DNA of 64,000 nucleotides, taken from contig OY970397.1 in NCBI GenBank assembly GCA_963720515.1, positions 2,551,119 to 2,615,118 of the forward strand, read 5' to 3'. Below the pieces are notes generated by a model. The model was given only the letters and a program-made list of their open reading frames with translations. It searched no databases and was not told the origin of the DNA. Position numbers and translations under genes: made by a program. The DNA comes from G963720515 sp963720515. Lineage in GTDB: Bacteria > Actinomycetota > Thermoleophilia > Gaiellales > Gaiellaceae. Numbering within the stretch: position 1 is the first letter of the stretch; the number at the start of each line of letters is the position of its first letter. Positions 52,856-61,109 of the stretch are shown here, one piece after another.

Positions 52856-53856
52856 GAGGCTTCGTCCGCCGTCTTGTGCGAGCCGCGGAAGAGGCGCGGC
52901 AGCGCCGGCCGCACCAGGCAGGCGCCGAGCAGCGTCACCGGCACGACGATCAGCGCGTGCATCGTGAGCACGTAGGCGGTTGCCGTCTCCGGACTGATGT
53001 CCACGTGCTTGGCGGTGAGGAGCGTGATGTAGTCGAAGCTCCCGAGGCCGGCGGCCGTCGTGGGCACGGCGAGCGCCAGGTTCCCGATCCCCTCGAGCAG
53101 GAAGTACGCGCCGATCCCGAGGTCGAGGCCGAACGCGTGGCCGACCACCGCGAACATCGTGACGTCGGCGAGCCACATGACCACCGAGGCGCCGAGCACG
53201 AGCAGGAACCGGCGGGCGCCGCGGAACGCGCCGAGGCCCTCGACGAAGTTCGCGCCGGCACGGGCGACGCGCGTGTGCCAGCGGCCGGGCAGACGCCGGG
53301 AGACGCGCCAGAGGAAGCGCTCGGTCCCGTCCGGGTGGAGGGCGGCGATCCAGCAGAGGACGACGCCGACCGTCACGCCCGAGGCGAGGGCGATCCCGGT
53401 GAGGAGCGGAATGCCGCCGTTCCCGACGAGCAGGGCGCCGAGGAGGATCCACGCGGCGAAGACGACGCCGTCCATGAGACGCTCGGCGAAGAGCGTCCCG
53501 GCGGTCACGAAGACCGGGATCGACTCGGTCTCGCGCATGGACTCGATGCGGAGCAGGTCGCCGCCGCGCGCGGGGAGGATGTTGTTCGCCGCACGGCCGA
53601 CCGCGACGGTGGCGAACAGCTGCCGGAAGCCGACGCGCGACCCGGCGCCCTCGAGCAGGAGGCCCCAGCGCACCGTCATCGCCACGACGTTCACGAGAAT
53701 CAGGCCGAGCGAGGCGAAAAGCGTCCAGGCGGGGAGCTCGCGCATCTCGTGCCAGGCCTCGCCGAGGTCCACCTGACGGAGGAACAGCACGAGGAACGCC
53801 ACCGTGGCGGCCGTTCCCAGGGCGAAGCGCAACCCGTGACGGCGGAGCAACCCCAC
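52852..53856 (-). CDS. flippase-like membrane protein (LPG-synthase TM domain, UPF0104)
   Basis: A 334-residue membrane protein with about eight helices, similar to the lysylphosphatidylglycerol synthase N-terminal (flippase) domain. GRAANNILPARGGDLLRI is the conserved loop and GNLALAVPTTAAGLGSFD a later signature. It may translocate lipids but lacks a soluble synthase domain. The start at GTG 53856 is preferred; an ATG at 53904 would overlap the divergent PAP2 gene start. Its stop shares CTAG with the acyltransferase stop. Confidence 0.8.
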   Translation of the reverse strand: MGLLRRHGLRFALGTAATVAFLVLFLRQVDLGEAWHEMRELPAWTLFASLGLILVNVVAMTVRWGLLLEGAGSRVGFRQLFATVAVGRAANNILPARGGDLLRIESMRETESIPVFVTAGTLFAERLMDGVVFAAWILLGALLVGNGGIPLLTGIALASGVTVGVVLCWIAALHPDGTERFLWRVSRRLPGRWHTRVARAGANFVEGLGAFRGARRFLLVLGASVVMWLADVTMFAVVGHAFGLDLGIGAYFLLEGIGNLALAVPTTAAGLGSFDYITLLTAKHVDISPETATAYVLTMHALIVVPVTLLGACLVRPALPRLFRGSHKTADEAS

Positions 53857-53902
53857 GCCCGCAAGGTATCTCCACGGTGCGGGATCGGGGAAACTCGTGG
53901 GC

Positions 53903-54583
53903 ATGGGCGACGCGGGCAGACGGTTCTCGGGGCGCCGCGAGGTCGCGATCGGGCTCGGCGCCTATGCGCTCTACATGGCCGTGCGCCACGTGAAGATGCG
54001 CCGCGACGGGCGGGCGAGGGCGGCGCGGAACGCCGAGCGCGTGGTCGCGCTCGAGCGGCGCGCCGGGATCCACTGGGAGCCCGCGCTCCAGCGGTTGGCT
54101 CTCCGCCACCGCCGTTCGGTGGCCGCCCTGAACGTCGCCTACGTGACGCTGAACGTCGGGCTGACCGTGGGCTGGCTCATCCGGCTCTACCGGCGGCGCG
54201 ACCCGGAGTTCCACCGCTTCCGGCGGGCCGCGCTCTCCTGCACGCTCGGCGCGCAGCCCGTCTTCCTGCTCTTCCCGGTGGCGCCGCCGCGGACGCTCGA
54301 CGGGTTCGTGGACACGATCGCCGAGGTCAGCGGCTTCGACCTCGACGGGCTCGTCGCCGAGCTCTACGACCCGATCGCGGCCATGCCGTCCATCCATGTC
54401 GCCTACGCGGTCGTGACCGCGGCCGGGATCGCCGCGACGGCCGAGAATCCCTGGGTGCGCCGGCTCGCGCCGGGCTACCCGCCGCTCGTGGCCTTCATCG
54501 TCCTCGTGACCGGGAACCACTACGTCGCGGACGCGATCGGCGGCGCCGCGCTCGGCAAGACCGCTCTCCGTCTTTCGGGCTAG
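53903..54583 (+). CDS. PAP2-superfamily membrane phosphatase/transferase
   Basis: A 226-residue membrane protein. The phosphatase motifs are PVAPPRTLDG (motif-1-like) near residue 127, AAMPSIHVAYAVVTA (motif 2, with the catalytic His) and GNHYVADAIGG (motif 3, His and Asp). This arrangement resembles the Aur1/inositol-phosphorylceramide-type branch. It could act on lipid phosphates. Starts at ATG 53903 (GTG 53897 is alternative). Its stop shares CTAG with the topoisomerase stop. Confidence 0.87.
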   Translation: MGDAGRRFSGRREVAIGLGAYALYMAVRHVKMRRDGRARAARNAERVVALERRAGIHWEPALQRLALRHRRSVAALNVAYVTLNVGLTVGWLIRLYRRRDPEFHRFRRAALSCTLGAQPVFLLFPVAPPRTLDGFVDTIAEVSGFDLDGLVAELYDPIAAMPSIHVAYAVVTAAGIAATAENPWVRRLAPGYPPLVAFIVLVTGNHYVADAIGGAALGKTALRLSG

Positions 54584-55629
54584 GCGACCTTCTCGAGCGC
54601 GGGGCTCTCGTCACCCTCGACCAGGTCGAGCACGGCCGCCTCGACCGCGCCCTGGAACGCCGGCTCGCCGAGCTCGTCTGCGTCGCCGAGCTCGTCGAGG
54701 ACGCCGCCGATCGTGACGCCGCCGAGGTAGCGGTCGAAGACGCGCGGGTCGATGTAGGAGGCACGCGCGACGGCCGGCGTGTTCCCGAGGTAGTGGGCGA
54801 CCTCCTGCACGGCGCGCGTGATCGCCCGCTTGCGCCCCGTAGGCGACGCGGCCACCGGCCCGGCCACGGCGAGGGCGACCGCGGCGAGCACCGTCCCCGT
54901 CCACGTGCGGAAGTCCTTGGCGGAGAAGTCGCCGCCGGTCGTCTCCTTGATGTACGCGTTGATGTCGTCCGAGCGCACGTCGAACCACGCGCCGTCCGCC
55001 TGGTAGGCGAGCAGCTCGCCCCGGCCGCCGCGCCGCTTCTTGAGCGCCTCGACGACGCGGTAGACGTCGCGGTCCACGACCGAGCGGAGGTGCCGCTTGC
55101 CGCTCTTCGCCGGGTAGTCGAAGACGATCGCCCAGCCGTCCTCGAGCGTCACGTGGGAGCGCTTCATCGTCGCGAGCCCGTAGCTCTCGTTCTCCTCCGC
55201 GTACTCCTCGCCGCCGATCCGGAAGAAGCCGCGGTCGAGGAGCCGCGCGGCGCACGCGAGCACGCGCGCCCGCGGGAAGCCGCGCTTGCGGACGTCGCGA
55301 GCCGCCTGCTCCCGCAGCGCCGGGAGCGCCCGGGCGAACTCGACCATGCGGTCGAACTTGATCTGGTCGCGCCGCTCGCGCCAGGCCTGGTGGTAGCGGT
55401 ACTGCTTGCGCCCCGCCGCGTCGAGGCCCGTCGCCTGGACGTGGCCGTTCGGGTACGGGCAGATCCAGACGTCGTCCCACGCGGGCGGGATGGCGAGCTC
55501 GCGGATCCGCTCGAGGGTCTCGAGGTCGTCGACCCGCTCGCCGTCCTCGTCCAGGTACTCGAAGCCGCGCCCGCGTCCGCGGCGCACGATCCCGGGTCCG
55601 GACACGTCGCTTCGCCTGAGCCTCGGCAT
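54580..55629 (-). CDS. DNA topoisomerase IB
   Basis: A 349-residue poxvirus-type topoisomerase. N-terminal DNA-clamp domain (residues 1-100) contains AIPPAWDDVWICPYPNGHVQATGLD; catalytic residues are in RDQIKFDRM, GFFRIGGEEYAEENESYGLAT, KSGKRH and the nucleophilic Tyr in ARASYIDPRVFDRYL near residue 290. It relaxes supercoils through a 3'-phosphotyrosine intermediate. Bacterial TopIB is patchily distributed. It lies between PAP2 and an SDR gene. Confidence 0.93.
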   Translation of the reverse strand: MPRLRRSDVSGPGIVRRGRGRGFEYLDEDGERVDDLETLERIRELAIPPAWDDVWICPYPNGHVQATGLDAAGRKQYRYHQAWRERRDQIKFDRMVEFARALPALREQAARDVRKRGFPRARVLACAARLLDRGFFRIGGEEYAEENESYGLATMKRSHVTLEDGWAIVFDYPAKSGKRHLRSVVDRDVYRVVEALKKRRGGRGELLAYQADGAWFDVRSDDINAYIKETTGGDFSAKDFRTWTGTVLAAVALAVAGPVAASPTGRKRAITRAVQEVAHYLGNTPAVARASYIDPRVFDRYLGGVTIGGVLDELGDADELGEPAFQGAVEAAVLDLVEGDESPALEKVA

Positions 55630-55636
55630 GCAGGCG

Positions 55637-56419
55637 TCAGTCGTTCCCTGGCGGCTCCCGGCGGGAAACGCGCAACCGGCCGGCCAGGCGGCTCATCCCG
55701 CCGGGCGCGAGGCCCTGAAGCGCGGCGGCCACGCGGAGGATCCCCGGCACGAACACCTCGCGCCGGTCGTGGTCGATCGCGCGCAGGACGGCGCGGGCGA
55801 CGCGCTCGGGCGCGACGACAGCATGCCGCGTGACCGGGTTCGCGAGCACCTTCGTCTGCGGGAACGACTCGGTCGGGACGGGCCCGGGATTCACCGAATG
55901 GACGCGGATCCCGAGCGGGGCGAGCTCGCCCGCGACGCTGCGCGAGAACGCGAGCTGGGCGTGCTTGGACGCCGCATACGGGCCCGTCGTCATCGGGACG
56001 GTCGTCCCGGCGATGGACGCGATCGTGACCACGTCGGAGGGCGCGCCTTGCTCGAGGAGCGGCAGGAACGCGCGCAGCGCCCAGACGGACCCGAGGTAGT
56101 TCACAGCGGTCACCTGCTCGATCCGCTCGGGAGTGAGGTCGAGGAACCCGCCGCCGCCCGGCATCCCCGCGTTCAGGACGAGGACGTGGATCGCGGGATG
56201 CCGCTCGGCGACTCGCGCCGCCGCGGCATCCACCGCCTCGCGGTCCGCGACATCGCAGACCTCGGCCTCGCCGCCGATCTCCTCCGCCATGGCCTCGAGC
56301 GGCTCGGCGCGGCGCGCGAGCAGCACGCAGAGGAAGCCGCGCCCGGCGAGCGCCCGCGCGATCGCGGCGCCGATCCCGCTCGACCCTCCGGTGACCACTG
56401 CGACGCGCCTGGACTCCAC
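55637..56419 (-). CDS. short-chain dehydrogenase/reductase
   Basis: A 260-residue classical SDR. NAD(P)-binding TGGSSGIGAAIARAL at residues 10-25, LVLNAGMPGGG (the NAG loop), catalytic Ser in ASIAGTT, and Tyr/Lys in YAASKHAQLAF near residue 148. The substrate is unknown. Seven bases separate it from the topoisomerase gene downstream; it is divergent from fabI, with 26 bases between the starts. Confidence 0.9.
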   Translation of the reverse strand: MESRRVAVVTGGSSGIGAAIARALAGRGFLCVLLARRAEPLEAMAEEIGGEAEVCDVADREAVDAAAARVAERHPAIHVLVLNAGMPGGGGFLDLTPERIEQVTAVNYLGSVWALRAFLPLLEQGAPSDVVTIASIAGTTVPMTTGPYAASKHAQLAFSRSVAGELAPLGIRVHSVNPGPVPTESFPQTKVLANPVTRHAVVAPERVARAVLRAIDHDRREVFVPGILRVAAALQGLAPGGMSRLAGRLRVSRREPPGND

Positions 56420-56445
56420 GGCGAGGACGATAGACTCGCCGCGCC

Positions 56446-57222
56446 GTGCAGGACTTCAGCGGGAAAAAGGGACTCGTCCTCGGCGTCGCCAACAAGCGCT
56501 CGATCGCATGGGCGATCGCGCAGCGCCTGGCGGCGGGAGGCGCCGAGCTCGCGTTCACCTACCAGGGCGAGCGCATCGAGAAGTCGGTGCGCGACCTGGC
56601 CGAGTCGACCGGCTCGACGGTCGTCGCCGAGTGTGACGTCCGCGACGACGCGAGCCTCGACGAGCTCTTCGCCCGGGTGGGGGAGGAGTTCGACGGGAAG
56701 CTCGACCTGCTCGTCCACTCGGTCGCGTTCGCCGACGCGCGCGACCTCGAGGGCCGCTTCACGGACACGCCGCGCGACCGCTTCTGGCTCGCGCTCGATG
56801 TCTCCGCGTACTCGCTCGTCGCCGCGGCGCGCGCCGCGGAGCCGCTCATGGAGGCGGCGGGCGGCGGCTCGATCCTCACGATGACCTACCTCGGCGGCGA
56901 GCGGGCGGTGCCGCACTACAACGTGATGGGCGTCGCCAAGGCCGCGCTCGACTCGTCGGTCAAGTACCTCGCCTGGGACCTCGGCCAGAAGAACATCCGC
57001 GTGAACGCCGTGTCCGCTGGGCCCGTGCGCACGCTCGCCGCGCGCTCGATCGCCGGCTTTCCGACGATGGAGGCGATCGTCGACGAGCGCTCGCCGCTCC
57101 ACCGCCCGATCGAGTCGGACGACGTCGGCGCCGCGGCCGCGTACCTCCTCTCCGACGACGCGCGCAACGTGACCGGGACGACGCTCTACGTCGACTCCGG
57201 CTACCACGCCATGGGCATGTAG
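56446..57222 (+). CDS. fabI: enoyl-ACP reductase (FabI)
   Basis: A 258-residue NADH-dependent enoyl-ACP reductase. It begins GKKGLVLGVANKRSIAWAIAQRL, the FabI form of the NAD motif; Tyr-x6-Lys is YNVMGVAK; VSAGPVRTLAARSI follows, the segment near the triclosan site. It catalyses the last step in fatty acid elongation. GTG 56446. The genome also has FabL at 6063. Confidence 0.93.
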   Translation: MQDFSGKKGLVLGVANKRSIAWAIAQRLAAGGAELAFTYQGERIEKSVRDLAESTGSTVVAECDVRDDASLDELFARVGEEFDGKLDLLVHSVAFADARDLEGRFTDTPRDRFWLALDVSAYSLVAAARAAEPLMEAAGGGSILTMTYLGGERAVPHYNVMGVAKAALDSSVKYLAWDLGQKNIRVNAVSAGPVRTLAARSIAGFPTMEAIVDERSPLHRPIESDDVGAAAAYLLSDDARNVTGTTLYVDSGYHAMGM

Positions 57223-57229
57223 GCCCCGG

Positions 57230-58196
57230 CTAGGGAAAGCGCGAGCTCGTCCGGTCGAGGTCGAGCGGGCCGCCGTCGCGGCAGCCCGGCGGCACCTGGT
57301 ACTCGAGGGTCGCTGCGCCGCGCAGGCCGTTCTCGGCGAGCTGCTGCCGCATGAGCTGCCGCGCCCGCGCCTCGGGCAGGCCGAGGCGCCGCCCCAGCCC
57401 GACGGCGGACTGGAGGGCGTAGCACTCGGTCGTGCCCTCGTCGGCGACGCCGCGGAGGTGCCACGCCTCGTGTGCGAGCACGGCAAGCGAACGGGCGGTT
57501 TGGCTTGGTCTGACCTCGTCTTTGAACGCGAGCCGATAGAGGTCGAGGCAACGCTCCGGCGTCAGGTAGGCGACGCTGCCGCCGACGCGTCGCGATGCCG
57601 TCCGCGTGCTGCACCACGCCGACGTGCCGCCCGGACTCGTCACAGCGGATCGCGACCGGCTTGCCGGCGATGCGCGACGCCTCGGACGAGAACCGGGCCG
57701 CCGCCTCGGCTCGGGTCGTCGCGGAGAGCCCGTCCCAGCCGGTACGGCCGTTCGCGAGCCAGAGGAGCAGGCCGAGGCCCCCGATCAGCGCGGCTCCGGC
57801 GAGCAGGCGCACCACCGGACGCGGGCGCGGCCGGTCCCAGGCGGGCGCGGCCGGGTCGGCCTCCTCGTACTCGTACTCCTCGTCGTCCTCGAGCTCGTCG
57901 ATCGCCGGGTAGCCGTACAGCTCCTTGTCGACCGGCTGCGGACCCCGGTCGGGCACCGCGGGCGGCGCCGCGCGAATCGCGCCGACGAAGAAGTGCAGCT
58001 CGAGCGCTGCGAGGGCGAGGAACGGGAGCCAGACCGGCACTTCCGCGCGCAGCCAGTACGGGCCGAAGATGAGCGCGAGCAGGAAGAGGACGAGTGCCGC
58101 CCGCACGAGGTTCACGGGACGCCGAAGCGGGTGCGTCGATTCCTCCACGACCCGACCGTAGCGGGCGGACGTCTGGCCGACGACGATCTTGACCAT
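57230..58196 (-). CDS. membrane protein with HExxH motif, frameshifted
   Basis: From ATG 58196 the first frame gives a short N-terminal tail, two transmembrane helices (about residues 30-70), an acidic linker (DELEDDEEYEYEEADPAAP) and a third helix near residue 130. One surplus base near 57595 separates it from a second frame that carries AVLAHEAWHLRGVADEG, an HExxH zinc-metallopeptidase signature, followed by EC and a C-terminal cysteine (VPPGCRDGGP). Corrected length is about 321 residues. The predicted catalytic domain is outside the cell. Function unknown. Confidence 0.68.
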
Positions 58197-58260
58197 CGGT
58201 GCGAGCCGTCCCAGCAGCAACGCTTGGAGCACGGGACGCGGAGGAGTAGGCTCGCGCCGA

Positions 58261-59186
58261 TGCGCACAAGGTGGGTGGTCCTGGTGGGGGCGACCGGACT
58301 TCTCCTCGGCGCGGCCGCGCTGCGGCTCCTCGACGTCGGATCCGGCCTCTGCCCGCTGCACGGACCCGGCTCCTACCTTCGGCGACCCCACAGATCTCGG
58401 CGACCACAAGGAGGTGGCCGTCCACTTCACGTGCGAGGGCGCCGAGCTCGCGGGGACGCTCTACCTGCCGGCCGCGGACGGCCGCCATCCCGCCGTCGTC
58501 TGGGTTCACGGGGCCGGCGAGCAGCCGCGGCTCGGCTACGGCAACATCGTGGCTCCCCTCGTCCAGAAGGGCGTCGCCGTCTTCTCCTACGACAAGCGCG
58601 GCGTGGGCGAGTCGGAGGGGGACTGCTGCCCGGGCGACGACAACCACTTCAACCTCCTGGCCGCGGACGCGGACGGCGCCGTGGCCGCGCTCCGGTCGCG
58701 CGAGGACGTCGATCCCGAGCGCGTCGGCTTCTACGGCGTCAGCCAGGCTGGGTGGGTCGTGCCGCTCGCGAACGCGCGCCTCGCCGACCCGGCCGCGTTC
58801 ACGGCGCTCGCGAGCGGCGCCGACCGTGACGACCGGGGAGGAGGCCGTCTGGAGCGACGCCGCCGGCGAGGACGAGTCCGGGCCCGCTGTCCGCGGAGCA
58901 GAAGGCCGAGGCCGAGAAGAAGATCACGGACGCTGGCCCGTCAGGCTTCGACCCGATGCCGTACATCGAGAAGATGCGGTCGCCGGGGCTCTGGCTGTTT
59001 GGCGGCGGCGACCGGTCGATTCCCGCCGATCGCTCGGCCGAGTTGCTCCAGAAGCTCGGACGGGCGGACTTCGCGGTGACCGTCTACCCCGAGGCCGGCC
59101 ATGGGCTGCTCGACACGACTCCGACCGCGCCGGAGGCTCCGTCCGACCTGGTCGCGTGGATCGTCGCGACGGCGAAGCCGAGCTAG
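58261..59186 (+). pseudogene. alpha/beta hydrolase (dienelactone-hydrolase-like) gene with three frame breaks
   Basis: ATG 58261 encodes a signal-like hydrophobic start (WVVLVGATGLLLGAAALRLL). The frame changes near 58370, 58832 and 58890. Joined pieces show VVWVHGAGEQPRLGYG, SYDKRGVGES, YGVSQAGWVVPLA (nucleophile elbow), PGLWLFGGGDRSIP (acid) and VYPEAGHGLLD (His), an intact extracellular or lipid-side serine hydrolase of about 308 residues. The triad is complete, so the breaks are more likely errors than decay. Its stop shares CTAG with the aldo/keto reductase stop. Confidence 0.65.
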
Positions 59187-60220
59187 ACCGCGCTCTGCTC
59201 GGCCCAGAGGTTCACGTCGCTCTCGGTCGCGTAGCGGTCGATCGCGGCGAGCTCGTCCTCGCCGAAGTCGAGGCGGTCGAGCGCGGCGAAGGTGTTCTCG
59301 AGCTGCTCGACGCTGCTCGCGCCGACGAGGGCCGAGGTCACGCGCTCGTCGCGCAGGGTCCAGGCGACCGCCATCTGCGCGAGGCTCTGCCCGCGCGTCT
59401 CGGCGATCTCGTTCAGGCCGCGGATCTTCGCGAGCGTCTCTTCCGTCAGGAGATCCGGCGAGAGGGTCTCATGCCTGCTCGCCCGCGAGCCCTCCGGGAT
59501 GCCGTGGAGGTACTTGTCGGTCAGCATCCCCTGCGCGAGCGGCGAGAAGCAGATGCAGCCGACCCCGAGCTCGCCGAGCGTGTCGAGCAGCTCGTCCTCG
59601 ATCCAGCGGTTCAGCATCGAGTACGAGGGCTGGTGGATGAGGAGCGGCGCCCCCAGGTCGCCGAGGATCGCGGCCGCCTCGCGCGTGCGGTCGGCCGAGT
59701 ACGACGAGATGCCGGCGTAGAGCGCCTTGCCCTGCGCCACCGCGGTCGCGAGCGCGCCCATCGTCTCCTCGAGCGGCGTCTCGGGATCGGGGCGGTGCGA
59801 GTAGAAGATGTCCACGTAGTCGAGGCCCATGCGCCGAAGGCTCGCGTCGAGGCTCGCAAGGAGGTACTTGCGGGAGCCGCCGTCTCCGTACGGGCCGGGC
59901 CACATGTCCCAGCCGGCCTTGGTGGAGACGATGAGCTCGTCGCGGTGCGGCCGGAGGTCCTGGGCGAGGAGCCGGCCGAACGTCTCCTCCGCCGACCCGT
60001 AGGGCGGCCCGTAGTTGTTTGCGAGGTCGAAGTGCGTGATGCCGAGGTCGAAGGCGCGGCGCACGATCGCGCGGCTCGTCTCGAGCGGCCGGTCGCTCCC
60101 AAAGTTGTGCCAGAACCCGAGCGAGATCACGGGAAGCGAGACGCCGCTTCGCCCCGAGCGGCGGAAGGCCATCCCGTCGTACCGGTCTGGGTCGGGCAGG
60201 TACGGCGGGACGACGTCCAC
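59183..60220 (-). CDS. aldo/keto reductase, YghZ/L-glyceraldehyde-3-phosphate reductase type
   Basis: A 345-residue NADPH-dependent reductase. The long N-terminal YLPDPDRYDGMAFRRSGRSG, the LGFWHNFG strand and FDLANNYGPPYGSAEETFG are those of the YghZ family. Catalytic residues are Asp and Tyr in FDLANNYG, Lys in STKAGWD, and His in YSHRPDPETP. GTG 60220 gives the family's usual length. It follows the SSI-like lipoprotein gene by two bases, so it is the last gene of the peroxiredoxin operon. Confidence 0.9.
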   Translation of the reverse strand: MDVVPPYLPDPDRYDGMAFRRSGRSGVSLPVISLGFWHNFGSDRPLETSRAIVRRAFDLGITHFDLANNYGPPYGSAEETFGRLLAQDLRPHRDELIVSTKAGWDMWPGPYGDGGSRKYLLASLDASLRRMGLDYVDIFYSHRPDPETPLEETMGALATAVAQGKALYAGISSYSADRTREAAAILGDLGAPLLIHQPSYSMLNRWIEDELLDTLGELGVGCICFSPLAQGMLTDKYLHGIPEGSRASRHETLSPDLLTEETLAKIRGLNEIAETRGQSLAQMAVAWTLRDERVTSALVGASSVEQLENTFAALDRLDFGEDELAAIDRYATESDVNLWAEQSAV

Positions 60221-60222
60221 GA

Positions 60223-60645
60223 TCAGCCGACGGTAGCGAACACGGGCGCGAGCGCGTCCCAGCGCTCGATCTCGCAGCCGCCGCCGCGGTTGAACTCCGC
60301 GCTCACGTCCTCGCCGTCGAGCGTGCCGGTGATCGTGGCACGCTGCGGTCCGCCGAAGATCATCGTGCACGCAGTGTCCTTCGGCACCGGCTCCAGGGCC
60401 TCGGGGTGCGCCGCGAGCGCCGCGCACGCGGCGTCGGGCTGCGGATGCGAGCCGCCGGCCGGGTCGCACTCGAGCGTCCATTCCATGGGCGTCGCCTCGG
60501 TGCCGTTGGGCAGGACGGAGATCGTTAGGATCGTCGCCGGAGCGGCGGTCGTGTCCCCTCCGGCGCCCGAGCCGGTGTCGGCGCCCTCCGTCTCGCCGCA
60601 GCCCGCGAGCGCAAGGACGAGCGCGGCCGCGGCGAGTACCCTCAC
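60223..60645 (-). CDS. lipoprotein with subtilisin-inhibitor-like domain
   Basis: A 140-residue exported protein. Lipobox LAGC with Cys16 after a short hydrophobic signal. The mature part contains MEWTLECDPAGGSHPQPDAACAAL and KDTACTMIFGGPQRATITG, matching the Streptomyces subtilisin inhibitor (SSI) pattern with its paired cysteines. It may inhibit serine proteases at the cell surface. GTG 60645 overlaps the peroxiredoxin stop (GTGA). Confidence 0.83.
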   Translation of the reverse strand: MRVLAAAALVLALAGCGETEGADTGSGAGGDTTAAPATILTISVLPNGTEATPMEWTLECDPAGGSHPQPDAACAALAAHPEALEPVPKDTACTMIFGGPQRATITGTLDGEDVSAEFNRGGGCEIERWDALAPVFATVG

Positions 60646-61109
60646 CCGATCGTCCCCGCCGCGGCGACGAGCTCGTCCATGTCGGGCACCTCGCCCGTCC
60701 CGTAGACCTTCGCCCAGGTGACGATGCGGTCGTGGTCGAGCACGAAGGCGGACCGCTCGGCCACGTTCTCGAGCCCACGGTAGTCCTGGGCCACGTCGAA
60801 GCCGCGAATCGCCTCGGCGTTCCAGTCGGAGACGAGCGTCAGGTCGTGCAGGTCGAGTGCCTGGCACCAGGCGACATGCGACCAGGGGCTGTCGCGCGAG
60901 ATGCCGATGGGGAGGACCCCGGCCTGCTCGAAGTCCTCCCTCCTGTCACGCAGGAGGAGCATCTCGTCGGTTCAGGTGCTCGACCAGTCGAAGAGGTAGA
61001 AGAGGAGCAAGAGCCCCTTGTCCGGGGGTGCGAGGTCGTGCACGCGGACGGAGGCCCCCATCGAGGGCCAGACCGGGACGTTCGGCGCCCGATCGCCGAC
61101 CGCGATCAT
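60642..61109 (-). CDS. AhpE-like peroxiredoxin, probable selenoprotein
   Basis: ATG 61109 overlaps the YbdK stop (ATGA). The 155-codon frame has one internal TGA, codon 46 (60974-60972), and continues without shift on both sides. FYLFDWSST-U-TDEMLLLRD aligns with the 1-Cys peroxiredoxin AhpE around the peroxidatic cysteine (FFPLAFTGIC-x-x-E), and the TGA falls exactly there. Other family features are GDRAPNVPVW at the start and the arginine in VAERSAFVLD. Cys82 could act as a resolving residue. A hairpin with SECIS geometry follows the TGA. A substitution error of TGC to TGA is the main alternative. It would reduce peroxides. Confidence 0.8.
60936..60959 (-). promoter_or_regulatory. candidate bacterial SECIS hairpin
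   Basis: On the minus strand, CTCCTCCTG pairs with CAGGAGGGAG (G-C rich, about eight pairs, with a G-U or bulge at the base) around a 5-base loop CGTGA. Twenty-one bases separate the TGA (60972) from the loop, and the loop has a G in its first two positions. These match the published requirements for bacterial SECIS elements (loop 3-14 bases, 16-37 bases from UGA). It lies within the coding sequence, as in fdhF. Confidence 0.65.

Noticed and set aside
60972..60974. The TGA as a true stop that splits the peroxiredoxin into two genes
   Set aside because: The downstream half has no plausible start of its own with a ribosome-binding site and is useless without the upstream strand; the frame is continuous and the TGA lies exactly at the catalytic cysteine.
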